NCBI RefSeq assembly: GCF_009755725.1
Contig: NZ_CP046619.1
Location: forward strand, 620,001-684,000
Origin: Diaminobutyricimonas sp. LJ205
GTDB taxonomy: Bacteria > Actinomycetota > Actinomycetes > Actinomycetales > Microbacteriaceae
Reading direction: 5' to 3'
Length of the DNA stretch: 64,000 nucleotides
Shown here: positions 16,344 through 25,664 of the stretch, piece by piece
How positions within the stretch are numbered: position 1 is the first letter of the stretch
Layout: every line of letters begins with the position of its first letter
Position numbers and translations under genes: made by a program
Notes under the pieces: model-generated
Told to the model about the DNA's origin: nothing
Seen by the model: only the letters and a program-made list of their open reading frames with translations
Databases searched by the model: none

Positions 16344-17573
16344 TCACCGCTTTCGGGGCACGTACCTCGGGATGTAGCGACCCAGGATTCCTGCGCCGAC
16401 CAGGCCGAGCACGCCCATCACGGCAGCGGCGACCGGCAGCGAGATCAGGGCGGTGATGCCGGCAATGAGCAGGGGAGCGGCGGCGCCACCGGTCTCGGTG
16501 GTTAACCGCCAGGCGCCGAGGAACGGGGCGGGGAATTCCGGCGGAGCCAGGTCGGCGCCGAGGGTCATGACGATGCCGCTGCCGATTCCGTTGGCCAGCG
16601 CCAGCACGATCGCCACGACCACGAACCAGATGCTGTTCGCCGACAGGTCGTGGGTGAAGGCGAGCACCAGGTGGCCGACGCCGAGGCCGATCATCGACGG
16701 CACCGCCGTCCAGGTGCGGCCAAAACGGTCCATGATCTGCCCGCCGGAATAGAACAGCGCGAAGTCCACCGCTCCCGCTATGCCGATGATGACCGCGGTG
16801 GTCGCCGGTTCGAGGCCGATGCTCACCGCCCACAGCGGCAGAATCACCTGCCGGCTCGCCCGCAGTCCTGCGATCAGTGCCGAACCGGAGCCGAGCTTGA
16901 ACAGCACGCCGCGTCGCTGCCATATCGTGCGGAACACCCCATGACTCTCGGCGATCGCCTCTTCGGTGCCGCGGTGAACGATGGCGCTGCCAAAGGTCGA
17001 CTCCGGGTCTGGCAGAAAGACCAGCATGAGTGCCGCCGCAACGCTCGCGATCAGGTGCAGCCAGAACGCCGATTGGCTGTCACCGGTGAGCAGAATGAGG
17101 CCGGCGCTGAGGAACGGGCCGATGAAGAACCCGAGCCGGAAGGTTCCGCCCAGCGTCGACAACGCGCGCGCCCGGAAGTGCATGGGCACGTAGCTCGTCA
17201 TGAACGCGTGCCGGGCCAGTCCGAACACCGCGGCGGAGACGCCGACCAGGGCGACGCCGAGTCCGAGCACCACGGGGTTGGGTGCAAGTGCCGCAAGAAC
17301 GGCACCGACCGCGGAGAGCAACGCGGCGCCGATCATCGACGCCCGCTCACCGATCCGGCCGACCACCCAACCGCCCGGAATGGTGCCTGTGAGTGCCCCG
17401 ACCGTGATGAGTGAGGCCACCAGACCGGCACCAGCCAGGCCGGCGCCAAGCGACTCGGCCACGATCGGGATCAGCGGCAGGATCGCACCCTCGCCAATCG
17501 AGAAGACGAGTGTCGGCAGAAGGGCAGACAGCAGCACACCGCGCCAGCGGAAGGATGAGGCGTCAGCGGTCAT
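16344..17573 (-). CDS. MFS transporter
   Basis: 409 aa with about 12 hydrophobic helices. The MFS loop 2-3 signature appears as GGWVVGRIGERASMIGAALLSAVGAVLAAL after LPLIPIVAESLGAG; RARALSTLGGTFRLGFFIGPFLSAGLIL is motif C-like, common in proton-driven exporters. Substrate cannot be predicted. On the minus strand a TAGGCT -10 box lies 9 nt before ATG 17573, so the mRNA may be nearly leaderless. Divergent from prfB. Confidence 0.82.
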   Translation of the reverse strand: MTADASSFRWRGVLLSALLPTLVFSIGEGAILPLIPIVAESLGAGLAGAGLVASLITVGALTGTIPGGWVVGRIGERASMIGAALLSAVGAVLAALAPNPVVLGLGVALVGVSAAVFGLARHAFMTSYVPMHFRARALSTLGGTFRLGFFIGPFLSAGLILLTGDSQSAFWLHLIASVAAALMLVFLPDPESTFGSAIVHRGTEEAIAESHGVFRTIWQRRGVLFKLGSGSALIAGLRASRQVILPLWAVSIGLEPATTAVIIGIAGAVDFALFYSGGQIMDRFGRTWTAVPSMIGLGVGHLVLAFTHDLSANSIWFVVVAIVLALANGIGSGIVMTLGADLAPPEFPAPFLGAWRLTTETGGAAAPLLIAGITALISLPVAAAVMGVLGLVGAGILGRYIPRYVPRKR

Positions 17574-17642
17574 AGCGAATCGAGCCTAGTCAGCGGGAAG
17601 GTCTCGATCGGGAGTTGGCCGCACGAGTAGGCTTAGCCGGTC

Positions 17643-18749
17643 ATGATTGACCTTGATATCTCCGACCAGATCGCCCAGTTGCGTTCCACCTTCACCGACA
17701 TCCGTGCGGTGATCGATGTGCCGCGTCTCGAGGCAGAGATCGCCGACCTCAGTGAGAAGGCCGGCGCCCCCGACCTGTGGGACGACCCCGAGGCGGCGCA
17801 GAAGGTCACCAGTGCCCTGAGCCACCGCCAGTCCGACCTCGCCCGGATTATCGGCATCGAGCGCCGACTCGATGACCTCGAGGTGCTCGTCGAGATGGCC
17901 AACGAAGCCGGCGACGAGGACTCCGCGAAGGAGGCGCAGGACGAACTGACTGCCCTGCAGAAGACCCTCGGCGACCTCGAAGTGCAGACCCTGCTCGACG
18001 GCGAGTACGACGCCCGGCCCGCCGTGGTCACCATCCGCGCCGGCGCCGGTGGGGTGGATGCCGCAGACTTCGCCGAAATGCTGCTGCGGATGTACCTGCG
18101 CTGGGCCGAACAGCACAATTACCCGGCGACGGTGATGGACACCAGCTACGCCGAAGAAGCCGGCATCAAGAGCGCCACCTTCGAGGTGGATGCCCCATAC
18201 GCGTTCGGCACCCTCAGCGTCGAAGCCGGCACCCACCGCCTGGTGCGGATGTCACCGTTCGGCGCCGCCGGCAAGCGGCAGACCAGCTTCGCCGCGGTCG
18301 AGGTCATTCCGCTCATGGAGGAGGCCGAGCAGACCGACATTCCCGACTCCGACATCCGGGTCGACGTGTTCCGGTCATCCGGCCCCGGCGGCCAGTCGGT
18401 GAACACCACCGACTCCGCGGTGCGCCTCACCCACCTGCCGACCGGCATTGTCGTGTCGATGCAGAACGAGAAGAGCCAGATCCAGAACCGCGCCGCCGCG
18501 ATGCGGGTGCTGCAGTCCCGCCTGCTGCTGTTGCAGAAAGAGCAGGAGGCGGCGACCAAGAAGGAACTCGCCGGCACCATCACCGCCAGCTGGGGCGACC
18601 AGATGCGCAGCTACGTGCTCGCGCCGTACCAGATGGTCAAGGACCTGCGCACGAACCACGAGGTCGGCAACCCCAGCCACGTCTTCGATGGTGACATCGA
18701 TGGGTTCATCGCCGCGGGCATCCGCTGGCGCAAGCAGGACAAGGACTAA
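17643..18749 (+). CDS. prfB: peptide chain release factor 2
   Basis: 368 aa. Reads UGA and UAA stop codons and triggers peptide release at the ribosome. The stop-codon recognition tripeptide appears in [15 protein letters not shown] and the catalytic GGQ in [20 protein letters not shown]. There is no in-frame TGA or shift site: the frame is continuous from ATG 17643, so the autoregulatory +1 frameshift of many bacteria is absent. TAGGCT lies 9 nt before the start. ftsE and ftsX follow, the usual actinobacterial order. Confidence 0.97.
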   Translation: MIDLDISDQIAQLRSTFTDIRAVIDVPRLEAEIADLSEKAGAPDLWDDPEAAQKVTSALSHRQSDLARIIGIERRLDDLEVLVEMANEAGDEDSAKEAQDELTALQKTLGDLEVQTLLDGEYDARPAVVTIRAGAGGVDAADFAEMLLRMYLRWAEQHNYPATVMDTSYAEEAGIKSATFEVDAPYAFGTLSVEAGTHRLVRMSPFGAAGKRQTSFAAVEVIPLMEEAEQTDIPDSDIRVDVFRSSGPGGQSVNTTDSAVRLTHLPTGIVVSMQNEKSQIQNRAAAMRVLQSRLLLLQKEQEAATKKELAGTITASWGDQMRSYVLAPYQMVKDLRTNHEVGNPSHVFDGDIDGFIAAGIRWRKQDKD

Positions 18750-18799
18750 CGCGAGTCGCTAGCGCTGATTCGCGGATGCCTCTTTAGGCTCGATACGTC

Positions 18800-19615
18800 A
18801 TGATTCGGTTTGATCAGGTAACCAAGCTCTATAAGGGCAACCCTCGGCCGGCGTTGAACGACGTGAGCCTTGAGATCCTCAAGGGCGAGTTCGTCTTCCT
18901 CGTCGGAGCATCCGGATCTGGCAAGTCCAGCTTCCTGCGCCTCGTGCTCAAGGAGGAGAAACCCACCAAGGGGCAGATCCATGTGCTCGGGCAGCGGCTG
19001 AACACCATCGCCAACCGCAAGGTGCCCTACTTCCGCCGCAGTCTCGGCGTGGTGTTCCAGGACTTCCGGCTGCTGCCGAACAAGACCGTCTTCGACAACG
19101 TGGCCTTCAGCCTGCAGGTGATCGGCAAGAGCAAGGGCTTCATCCAGGAAGCCGTCCCCGACGTGCTCAAGATGGTGGGCCTGGCCGGCAAGGCCAGCCG
19201 CCTGCCGCACGAACTCTCCGGCGGTGAGCAGCAGCGCGTCGCGATCGCCCGGGCGATCGTCAACAGGCCGGCGATCCTGCTTGCGGATGAGCCGACGGGA
19301 AACCTTGACCCGTCGACATCCGCCGGCATCATGACCCTGCTCGACCGCATCAACCAGAACGGCACCACCATCATCATGGCCACCCACGACGCCGGCATTG
19401 TCGACCAGATGCAGCGCCGCGTCATCGAACTGGTCGGTGGTCAGGTCGTGCGCGACGAGCGTCGCGGCGGCTACCAGACGCAAGCGGTGCCGGTGCAGAG
19501 CTTCGGGATGGATGCCGCGGGCAGCGACATCCGTTCCCCGTACCCGCCCACCGGGTACCCGCCGAACGGGTACGCACCCAACGGGTACACGCCGAACGGG
19601 GATGCGACCCGATGA
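18800..19615 (+). CDS. ftsE: cell division ATP-binding protein FtsE
   Basis: 271 aa. ATPase of the FtsEX complex, which controls peptidoglycan hydrolases during division. Walker [15 protein letters not shown]-loop region [15 protein letters not shown], signature [15 protein letters not shown], Walker [15 protein letters not shown]-loop IIMATHDAG. The core ends near residue 225; about 45 residues follow, ending in four tandem pentapeptides of the type YxPNG encoded by 15-bp DNA repeats. TAGGCT lies 9 nt before ATG 18800. The 3' end overlaps ftsX by 4 nt. Confidence 0.96.
   Translation: MIRFDQVTKLYKGNPRPALNDVSLEILKGEFVFLVGASGSGKSSFLRLVLKEEKPTKGQIHVLGQRLNTIANRKVPYFRRSLGVVFQDFRLLPNKTVFDNVAFSLQVIGKSKGFIQEAVPDVLKMVGLAGKASRLPHELSGGEQQRVAIARAIVNRPAILLADEPTGNLDPSTSAGIMTLLDRINQNGTTIIMATHDAGIVDQMQRRVIELVGGQVVRDERRGGYQTQAVPVQSFGMDAAGSDIRSPYPPTGYPPNGYAPNGYTPNGDATR
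19541..19600 (+). repeat. four 15-bp tandem repeats in ftsE
   Basis: Four copies of a TACxCxCCxAxCGGG-like 15-mer at 19541, 19556, 19571 and 19586. They encode [15 protein letters not shown] and YTPNG at the FtsE C-terminus. Copies differ at a few positions, so the repeat is not brand new, but a 15-bp unit could expand or contract by slippage without breaking the frame. Confidence 0.9.
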
Positions 19616-20529
19616 GGCTCGGACTCGTTCTCGGCGAGGTCGGCCAGGGCCTGCGCCGCAACATCTCCATGGTGATCTCGATCGTGCTGGTCACCTTCAT
19701 CTCACTCACCTTCGTCGGTGCGGCGATCCTGCTGCAGGTGCAGATCAACGAGATGAAGGGCTACTGGTACGACCGCGCCGAGGTGGCGGTCTACCTCTGC
19801 ACCGAAGTGTCGAATGCCGGCAGCTGTACGCTCACCGAGGCGACGCCCGAGCAGGTCGCGGCGGTCGAGGCCGCGCTCGAATCCGACACCCTCGCGCCCT
19901 ACATCGAACGCTTCGAGTTCGAGAACCGCGACCAGGCGTTCGCGAACTTCCAGGACCAGTTCGCCGGCAGCCCGGTGGTCGACCTCGTCGAGCCCGCATT
20001 CTTCAACGAGACGTTCTGGGTGAACCTGATCGACCCGACGCAATCCGACATTCTCGTCGAGAGCCTCTCCAGCATGCCCGGCGTCGAAAGCGTCGAGGAC
20101 CAGCGCTCCTACCTCGACGGCATCTTCGCGATCCTGAACGCGGCGTCGATCACCGCGGTCGGAATCGCCGCGCTGATGCTGGTCGCAGCCGTGCTGCTGA
20201 TCGCCACCACCATCCGCTTGAGCGCCTTCTCCCGTCGCCGTGAGCTCGGCATCATGCGCCTGGTCGGTGCCTCGAACGGCTTCATCCAGACCCCGTTCGT
20301 GCTCGAGGGAGTGTTCGCCGCGCTGGTCGGCTCGATCCTCGCCAGTGGGGCGATCGTCGTGATCGTGCAGGTGTTCGTGCAGGGCTACCTCGGAGGCTCG
20401 CTGTCGACGACGACCTCGTTCGTCGGACTCAGCGATGCGCTGCTCGTGGTTCCGGTGCTGCTCGGCCTCGGCATCCTGCTGGCCGCGCTGTCGTCGAGCT
20501 TTGCCATCCGGCGCTACCTCAAGGTCTAG
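19612..20529 (+). CDS. ftsX: cell division permease FtsX
   Basis: 305 aa. Membrane partner of FtsE. Starts [41 protein letters not shown] (cytoplasmic start and helix 1), then an extracellular domain of about 130 residues (two Cys in [14 protein letters not shown]), then three helices in the FtsX/MacB arrangement, ending [26 protein letters not shown] is the conserved cytoplasmic coupling loop. The last 11 bp overlap the 3' end of the convergent zwf-like gene. Confidence 0.95.
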   Translation: MRLGLVLGEVGQGLRRNISMVISIVLVTFISLTFVGAAILLQVQINEMKGYWYDRAEVAVYLCTEVSNAGSCTLTEATPEQVAAVEAALESDTLAPYIERFEFENRDQAFANFQDQFAGSPVVDLVEPAFFNETFWVNLIDPTQSDILVESLSSMPGVESVEDQRSYLDGIFAILNAASITAVGIAALMLVAAVLLIATTIRLSAFSRRRELGIMRLVGASNGFIQTPFVLEGVFAALVGSILASGAIVVIVQVFVQGYLGGSLSTTTSFVGLSDALLVVPVLLGLGILLAALSSSFAIRRYLKV

Positions 20530-21889
20530 GCCAGTCCGCCGGGCCGTGAGACCCGGCCGGGTACGTCTCGAGCGGCACCTGGTTCTGCCGCCAGGCGTCA
20601 AGAACCGGTTCGACTATTCGCCAGCACTGCTCGGCGGTGTCGCCGCGCACCGACAGTGACGCGTCCGAGTCGAGGATGCCGGCGAGCACTTCGCCGTAGG
20701 CGGGCAGTCGTCCCGCCCCGAACTTGGCGGTCAGCGGCACGCGGTCCAGCACGGTCGGGTCGCCCGGCCCGTTCATGGTCAGTTCCAGCGACAACTCGTC
20801 CGGCGCGAGGAAGATCCGCAGCACCGTCGGCTTCGGGTCTCCGCGCAGCCCCGCGGGCACTCTCGCCGCCGGTTTGAAGGTCACCACGATCTCCCGTCGC
20901 CGGGCCGCGAGGGCCTTGCCCGATCGCAGCGTGAACGGCACGCCCGCCCAGCGCCAGGTGTCCACCTGCACGGTCAGCGCGGCGAGGGTCTCGGTGTCGT
21001 TCTCCGGGTTCACGCCGTGCTCGTCGACGTAGTTCGGGATGTCGCGGTCGGCGATGCTGCCCGCGGTGTAGCGCGCGCGGCGGCTGGCGTTGCCGGGATC
21101 GTCGTCCCAGACGCGGGTCGCTCGCAGCACCAGGCCTTTCGCGTCGCGCAGGTCTGCGGCATCCGTAGTCGACGGCGGTTCCATCGCGAACAGGGCGAGC
21201 ACCTGCAACAGGTGACTCTGGATCATGTCGACCAGTGCTCCGGCGCGGTCGTAGTAGCTGGCGCGACCCTCGAGGCTGAGCTGTTCGTCGTAGACCAGAT
21301 CGACTCGTTCGATGTGCTCCGCGTTCCAGACCGGCTCGAGGATCCGGTTCGCGAAGCGCAGCCCGAGCAGGTTCTGCACCGTCGACCGGCCGAGGAAGTG
21401 ATCGATTCGGTGCACCTGGTCTTCGGGCACGAGTCGTAGGGCAAGGGCGTTCAGCCGTCTCGCGCCGCGTGCATCCACTCCGAAGGGCTTCTCCAGGGCG
21501 AGCACCGTGCCTTCGGGCAGGGTCACGCCGTGGAGGGCTTCCACCGCCTTCTCGGTCACGGCGGGTGGCACCGCGAAATAGATCGCGGGCGTTCCATCGC
21601 AGGCGTCGAGTGCGGCCTGCAAACCCTCGGCGGTCGTCGCGTCGGCGGCAACCCAGCTGGTGCTCTCGAGTAGTTCGTGCACGGCCGGGCCCGAGGCATC
21701 CACACTCTGGAATGCCTGCCGGACGGCACCCTGCCACTCCTCATCCGACCGATCATCGGTGCCCGCGCCGACCAGCCGCACGCGGCGCTGGTCTTCGATG
21801 GTGAGCAGCTCGCCCAAGGCGGGCAGCAGCAGGCGGGACGTGAGGTCGCCGCTCGCTCCAAGAATCAGAATCGTCGACACGTCGGCCAT
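20519..21889 (-). CDS. zwf: glucose-6-phosphate dehydrogenase family protein
   Basis: 456 aa from ATG 21889. Converts glucose-6-phosphate to 6-phosphogluconolactone with NADP. Dinucleotide-binding loop LILGASGDLTSRLLLPAL; active-site segment RIDHFLGRSTVQNLLGLRFAN corresponds to the RIDHYLGKE region of classical enzymes, but Lys-Glu is replaced by Arg-Ser, so catalytic activity should not be taken for granted. The protein is about 50 residues shorter than the main Zwf of most actinobacteria, so it is more likely the second, short paralog. TACGGT lies 7 nt before the start. Next to a GH15 gene transcribed divergently. Confidence 0.8.
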   Translation of the reverse strand: MADVSTILILGASGDLTSRLLLPALGELLTIEDQRRVRLVGAGTDDRSDEEWQGAVRQAFQSVDASGPAVHELLESTSWVAADATTAEGLQAALDACDGTPAIYFAVPPAVTEKAVEALHGVTLPEGTVLALEKPFGVDARGARRLNALALRLVPEDQVHRIDHFLGRSTVQNLLGLRFANRILEPVWNAEHIERVDLVYDEQLSLEGRASYYDRAGALVDMIQSHLLQVLALFAMEPPSTTDAADLRDAKGLVLRATRVWDDDPGNASRRARYTAGSIADRDIPNYVDEHGVNPENDTETLAALTVQVDTWRWAGVPFTLRSGKALAARRREIVVTFKPAARVPAGLRGDPKPTVLRIFLAPDELSLELTMNGPGDPTVLDRVPLTAKFGAGRLPAYGEVLAGILDSDASLSVRGDTAEQCWRIVEPVLDAWRQNQVPLETYPAGSHGPADWPRP

Positions 21890-21925
21890 GTTGCCCACCG
21901 TACGCCCGCGGCGGAGGATGAGCCC

Positions 21926-23728
21926 ATGAGCCTTCCGATCGAGCAGTACGCGCTGGTCAGCGATTGCCACACCGGGGCGCTCATCGGCAGCGACGGCAGC
22001 ATCGACTGGCTGTGCCTGCCGCGCTATGACTCCGCGTCAACGTTCGGTGCGCTGCTCGGCACCGAGGAGCATGGCCGGTGGCTGCTGAGACCGGATGACG
22101 CGCAGGCCTTCTTCGAGCGCCGTTATGTCGACCGGACCTTCGTTCTGGTCACCCGCTGGTTCACCGACACTGGTGAGGTGGAGGTCACCGACTTCATGCC
22201 GCATGGTGACAACCGGGCGGACATCGTGCGTCGGGTGCGCGGAGTGCGCGGCACCGTCCTGATGCGGCAGGAACTGCGCATCCGGTTCGGCTACGCGACC
22301 GCGATGCCCTGGGTGCGCCAGGTCGCGGACGATCACGGCACCGCCCTGATCGCCGTCGCCGGTCCGGATGCCGTGGTGCTGCGGGGGCCACGGCTTACCG
22401 CCACCGGGCACCAGCACTCCGGTACCTTCACGATATCCGCGGGCGAGACTGTTGACATCGAGCTGACCTGGTTCCCGTCGCACCTGCCCGACCCCGGCCC
22501 GGTCGACCTGGACCAGTCGCTGGCGCAGACCATCGACTGGTGGCAGAGCTGGGCGGACATGTACCAGCACGAGGGGCCGTACCAGAAGGAGGTCATCCGG
22601 TCGCTGCTGGTGCTGCGTGCGCTGACCCACGAGCAGACCGGCGGTATCGTCGCCGCGGTCACCACGAGTTTGCCCGAGCAGTTCGGCGGCCCGCGCAACT
22701 GGGACTACCGCTACGTCTGGTTACGGGACGCGGCGCTCACCCTGAGTGCTTTTCTTGGGCACTCCTATGTCAGCGAAGCCGAGAACTGGCGCAACTGGCT
22801 GCTGCGGGCGATCGCCGGTGATCCGAACGATGTGCAGATCATGTACGGACTCGCGGGGGAGCGGTACCTTGCCGAACGCGAGCTGACCAGCCTGCCCGGC
22901 TACCAGGGGTCGGCTCCGGTCAGGGTGGGCAACGCCGCGGTCAGCCAGTTCCAGCAGGATGTCGTCGGCGAGGTCATGATCGCCCTGCACGAGGCGCGGG
23001 AGGCGGGCGTGCAGGAGGATGTCTTCTCCTGGCCGCTGCAGCGGGCGTTGATCGGGTTCGTGGAGGAGAACTGTCACCGGCCGGACACCGGCATCTGGGA
23101 GGTTCGTGGGCCGGAGAGACACTTCACCCACTCCCGGGTGATGATGTGGGCGGCGCTGGATCGCGCCATCCGCGGCTCTCTCGAATTCGGACTTCCGGGC
23201 GCGGTCGATCGCTGGACCGATTTGCGCGATCGCCTCCGAGAGGAGATCGAGACGGACGGCTTCGACCAGAAACGCGGCTGCTACACCCAGTACTACGGGA
23301 CCGACGCTGTCGATGCCTCGCTGCTGCAGCTCCCGCAGGTCGGGTACTGCGAAGCGGACGATCCGCGGATGCTGGGGACCGTCGCCGCGATCGAGAAAGA
23401 CCTGCTCCGCAACGGCCTGCTCATGCGTTACCGACCGGACCCGGAGCTCGACGACTTCCCGCCGGGGGAGCACCCGTTCCTTGCCTGCTCGTTCTGGCTG
23501 GTCGAGCAGTATGCGCGGTCGGGGCGTCTGCAGGACGCGCGCGAACTCATGGACCGGCTGGTGGGGATCTGCAACGACGTCGGCCTGCTCGCCGAGGAGT
23601 ACGACACCGTGAACAACCGGCACGCCGGCAACTATCCGCAGGCGCTGTCGCACCTTGCGCTGGTGCAGGCCGCGGACTGGATCGCGAAAGCGGAAGGCGC
23701 GCCCGGGAAGGCCCCAACCCGCGTCTGA
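21926..23728 (+). CDS. GH15 glucoamylase/trehalase-like hydrolase
   Basis: 600 aa. N-terminal beta-rich domain IEQYALVSDCHTGALIGSDGSIDWLCLPRYDSAS..., then the (alpha/alpha)6 barrel: PEQFGGPRNWDYRYVWLRDAALTLSAFLG, GIWEVRGPERHFTHSRVMMWAALDRAI, and LLAEEYDTVNNRHAGNYPQALSHLALV, which carries the Glu and GNxPQAxSH features of the family. Cytosolic: no signal peptide. In mycobacteria members of this clade act on trehalose, so trehalase is the leading alternative to glucoamylase. Shares a 36-bp divergent promoter region with the zwf-like gene, hinting at joint supply of glucose and its oxidation. Confidence 0.85.
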   Translation: MSLPIEQYALVSDCHTGALIGSDGSIDWLCLPRYDSASTFGALLGTEEHGRWLLRPDDAQAFFERRYVDRTFVLVTRWFTDTGEVEVTDFMPHGDNRADIVRRVRGVRGTVLMRQELRIRFGYATAMPWVRQVADDHGTALIAVAGPDAVVLRGPRLTATGHQHSGTFTISAGETVDIELTWFPSHLPDPGPVDLDQSLAQTIDWWQSWADMYQHEGPYQKEVIRSLLVLRALTHEQTGGIVAAVTTSLPEQFGGPRNWDYRYVWLRDAALTLSAFLGHSYVSEAENWRNWLLRAIAGDPNDVQIMYGLAGERYLAERELTSLPGYQGSAPVRVGNAAVSQFQQDVVGEVMIALHEAREAGVQEDVFSWPLQRALIGFVEENCHRPDTGIWEVRGPERHFTHSRVMMWAALDRAIRGSLEFGLPGAVDRWTDLRDRLREEIETDGFDQKRGCYTQYYGTDAVDASLLQLPQVGYCEADDPRMLGTVAAIEKDLLRNGLLMRYRPDPELDDFPPGEHPFLACSFWLVEQYARSGRLQDARELMDRLVGICNDVGLLAEEYDTVNNRHAGNYPQALSHLALVQAADWIAKAEGAPGKAPTRV

Positions 23729-23800
23729 CGCACAACCGTCCGACGCGCTAGACTGGTGGGCTGCTCGGCACGGGGTCGGGCATTTCGTCTGGAGTGGGCC

Positions 23801-24277
23801 GTGGTCAAGGAACGTGGAGAGAAGGTCGTCGCGACCAACCGCAAGGCTCGCCACGATTACCTGATTGAGGACACCTACGAGGCCGGGATCGTGCTCAGCG
23901 GCACCGAGGTGAAGTCGCTGCGGCAGGGCCGCGCGTCACTGGTCGACGGTTACGCGTTCATCGAACGCGGCGAGGCCTGGCTGGATGCCGTGCATATCCC
24001 CGAGTACAACCAGGGCACCTGGAACAACCATGCCCCGCGTCGCAAGCGCAAGCTGCTGATGCACAAGCAGGAGATCCTGAAGATCGAGGCGAAGGTGAAG
24101 CAGGGCGGGTACACGCTCGTGCCGCTGAAGCTGTACTTCAACGACGGCCGAGCCAAGGTGGAACTGGCTGTCGCCAAGGGCAAGAAGGAATACGACAAGC
24201 GTCAGACGCTGCGCGAACGGCAGGACAAGCGCGAGGCCGACCGGGCAATGTCCTTGAGGCGGCACCTGGGCGAGTAG
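23801..24277 (+). CDS. smpB: SsrA-binding protein SmpB
   Basis: 158 aa from GTG 23801 with GGAGTGG upstream. Binds tmRNA and brings it to stalled ribosomes. [34 protein letters not shown] and the C-terminal tail [23 protein letters not shown] match the OB-fold and the basic tail that mimics an mRNA decoding stretch. A TAGACT -10 box at 23749-23754 gives a leader of about 40 nt. The tmRNA gene follows after one opposite-strand gene. Confidence 0.96.
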   Translation: MVKERGEKVVATNRKARHDYLIEDTYEAGIVLSGTEVKSLRQGRASLVDGYAFIERGEAWLDAVHIPEYNQGTWNNHAPRRKRKLLMHKQEILKIEAKVKQGGYTLVPLKLYFNDGRAKVELAVAKGKKEYDKRQTLRERQDKREADRAMSLRRHLGE

Positions 24278-24280
24278 CCC

Positions 24281-24943
24281 TCAGCTCGCCACGAAGCGCG
24301 CGTCAACCTCCGCGATCACCTCGATGTCCTCGGGCCGGAACTGCAGTTCGCCGCCGGCGCCGGTCATTCGAAGCATGTCGGCCTCGAAGCGCGCCGTCGT
24401 GGCAAGGGTCTGGTCGCCGAGCATCCCCGGGTCGGCGATCGCGATCGCCCGCACCGATGCCAGGCCGATGCTCTGCGCGTACACACTGGCCTTGGCGACG
24501 GCATCCTTGACCGCACGGGAGCGCACCTCCGCGGTCACCGCGGTGCGACGGGCATCCGTCAGCGTCCAATCGATCGCACCGACCGTGACTCCATCGATCA
24601 CCGCGACCCGTTCGATGAACCGGGCGAGGGCCTCGAAATCGTTGAACGTGGCGGAGAAGGCCATCGCGGCGTGGAACACCGGGTTCAGCCGGCGGCCCTC
24701 CTCACTCCACGGCCGGTGACTCCAGACGTGCACGCTGTCGCTGGTCCAGGCGGTGACCGGGCCGTGGGTGTGGTCGTGCAGGTCGGTGATCTCGTCGCGC
24801 ACGAGGTCAGCGGCGACGGTGGTGCCTTCGAAGACCGAGTCCCGGTCGCTGCCCTCGAAGCTGACGCTGAGTTCGACGCGAGCGCGTTCGGGAGGGTAGG
24901 CAGATGAGAACCGGCCCTTCACGGTGATGATCGTTTCGGTCAC
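24281..24943 (-). CDS. SIMPL-domain (DUF541) protein
   Basis: 220 aa from GTG 24943, chosen because an AAGGAGG Shine-Dalgarno lies 5 nt upstream. TETIITVKGRFSSAYPPERARVELSVSFEG and the later block VGAIDWTLTDARRTAVTAEVRSRAVKDAVAKASVYAQSIGL match the SIMPL/DUF541 fold (BP26/OMP28 relatives), where KDAxxKAxxYAxxxGL is conserved. No signal peptide, so it stays in the cytosol, unlike secreted relatives. Function unknown. It separates smpB from ssrA and ends 3 bp after the smpB stop on the other strand. Confidence 0.78.
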   Translation of the reverse strand: MTETIITVKGRFSSAYPPERARVELSVSFEGSDRDSVFEGTTVAADLVRDEITDLHDHTHGPVTAWTSDSVHVWSHRPWSEEGRRLNPVFHAAMAFSATFNDFEALARFIERVAVIDGVTVGAIDWTLTDARRTAVTAEVRSRAVKDAVAKASVYAQSIGLASVRAIAIADPGMLGDQTLATTARFEADMLRMTGAGGELQFRPEDIEVIAEVDARFVAS

Positions 24944-24993
24944 GCGGTCCTCCTTGTGATGGAACGGGCATGGAAATCGAGCCGATCGTGTTC

Positions 24994-24999
24994 TACACT
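24994..24999 (+). promoter_or_regulatory. -10 box for the tmRNA precursor
   Basis: TACACT at 24994-24999, with a weak -35 (TGGAAA at 24971-24976, spacing 17). It lies 64 bp before the mature tmRNA 5' end, leaving a short 5' leader for RNase P to remove. Confidence 0.4.
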
Positions 25000-25062
25000 G
25001 TAGGGCCGTGCTCTTCTGGGCACGATCTTGGAAACTCAACAGCGTGTGACAACGACCCGCAT

Positions 25063-25433
25063 GGGGATGATCGGTTTCGACATTGCCTGAATGACTGCGA
25101 GAAGCGGGTCGAGGATGCAGGGTTATCTCGTTAACGATCTCTGCAAAATATAAGTGCCAATTCAAAGCGCACTGACTTCTCCCTCGCTGCATAAGCGAGC
25201 CTGAAGTCCGTCAGCCCGTGGGTCCGTTCCCGCCCCGGTGCCTGGCGTCATTAAGGGAGCTTGCTGCGACATTACGCCTTGGGGTGCCGCGGGACTTTAA
25301 CTAGGGCTGGGCTCGTCGACCTAGAGGCCTGCAGCAAAGGTCGGAGCCGAGTAGAACGTCTGAGCAGGCTACGCCCGTAGAAGGCGCAGGATTACAGCAG
25401 TGGACCGGGGTTCGATTCCCCGCATCTCCACCA
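25063..25433 (+). ncRNA. ssrA: transfer-messenger RNA
   Basis: One-piece tmRNA of 371 nt. The 5' end GGGGATGATCGGTTTCGACA and the 3' end GGTTCGATTCCCCGCATCTCCACCA form the tRNA-like domain: acceptor arms GGGGATG/CATCTCC pair with one G-U and CCA is encoded. The tag frame starts GCC at 25156 and ends TAA 25192-25194, giving ANSKRTDFSLAA, with the LAA degradation end. Rescues stalled ribosomes together with SmpB. Confidence 0.97.
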
Positions 25434-25474
25434 TCGTCGTTGTCACACGTTGTTTGAGTCTGTTCGAGGTATGC

Positions 25475-25532
25475 GTGCCCGTTCGGTACGTTCGTGCCTG
25501 CTCGAGCGAACACGGATGTACCGAGCGGGCAC
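25475..25532 (+). other. long stem-loop downstream of ssrA
   Basis: GTGCCCGTTCGGTAC at 25475-25489 pairs with GTACCGAGCGGGCAC at 25518-25532 (15 bp, one G-U). The 28-nt loop contains a further GTTCG/CGAAC stem. No U-run follows, so it may be a 3' processing or stability element or a non-canonical terminator for the tmRNA precursor. The remainder of 25434-25664 contains no gene, only the promoter below. Confidence 0.5.
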
Positions 25533-25585
25533 AGACGGCTTCCGCAGGCGTTCCTCGTCTACAGATCGGGCATATTTTCACCCGG

Positions 25586-25613
25586 TTGACATGGGAATAC
25601 GCGAGCGTAACGT
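25586..25613 (+). promoter_or_regulatory. sigma-70-type promoter for the secreted protein gene
   Basis: TTGACA at 25586-25591, 16 nt, TAACGT at 25608-25613. A Shine-Dalgarno CAGGAGG follows at 25651 before ATG 25665, so this gene is transcribed with a normal leader. Confidence 0.5.
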
Positions 25614-25664
25614 TGCCCCGGGCCTCAGCGGCGAGCGACGCCACGAGGCGTAGCAGGAGGCATC

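Noticed and set aside
17643-17760. Programmed +1 frameshift in prfB
   Set aside because: The reading frame is continuous from ATG 17643 through SPF and GGQ; no in-frame TGA with a shift-prone CUU codon is present.
25143-25176. tmRNA tag read as AKYKCQFKAH from GCA
   Set aside because: That frame lacks the LAA end. The frame from GCC 25156 gives ANSKRTDFSLAA and stops at TAA, matching actinobacterial tags.
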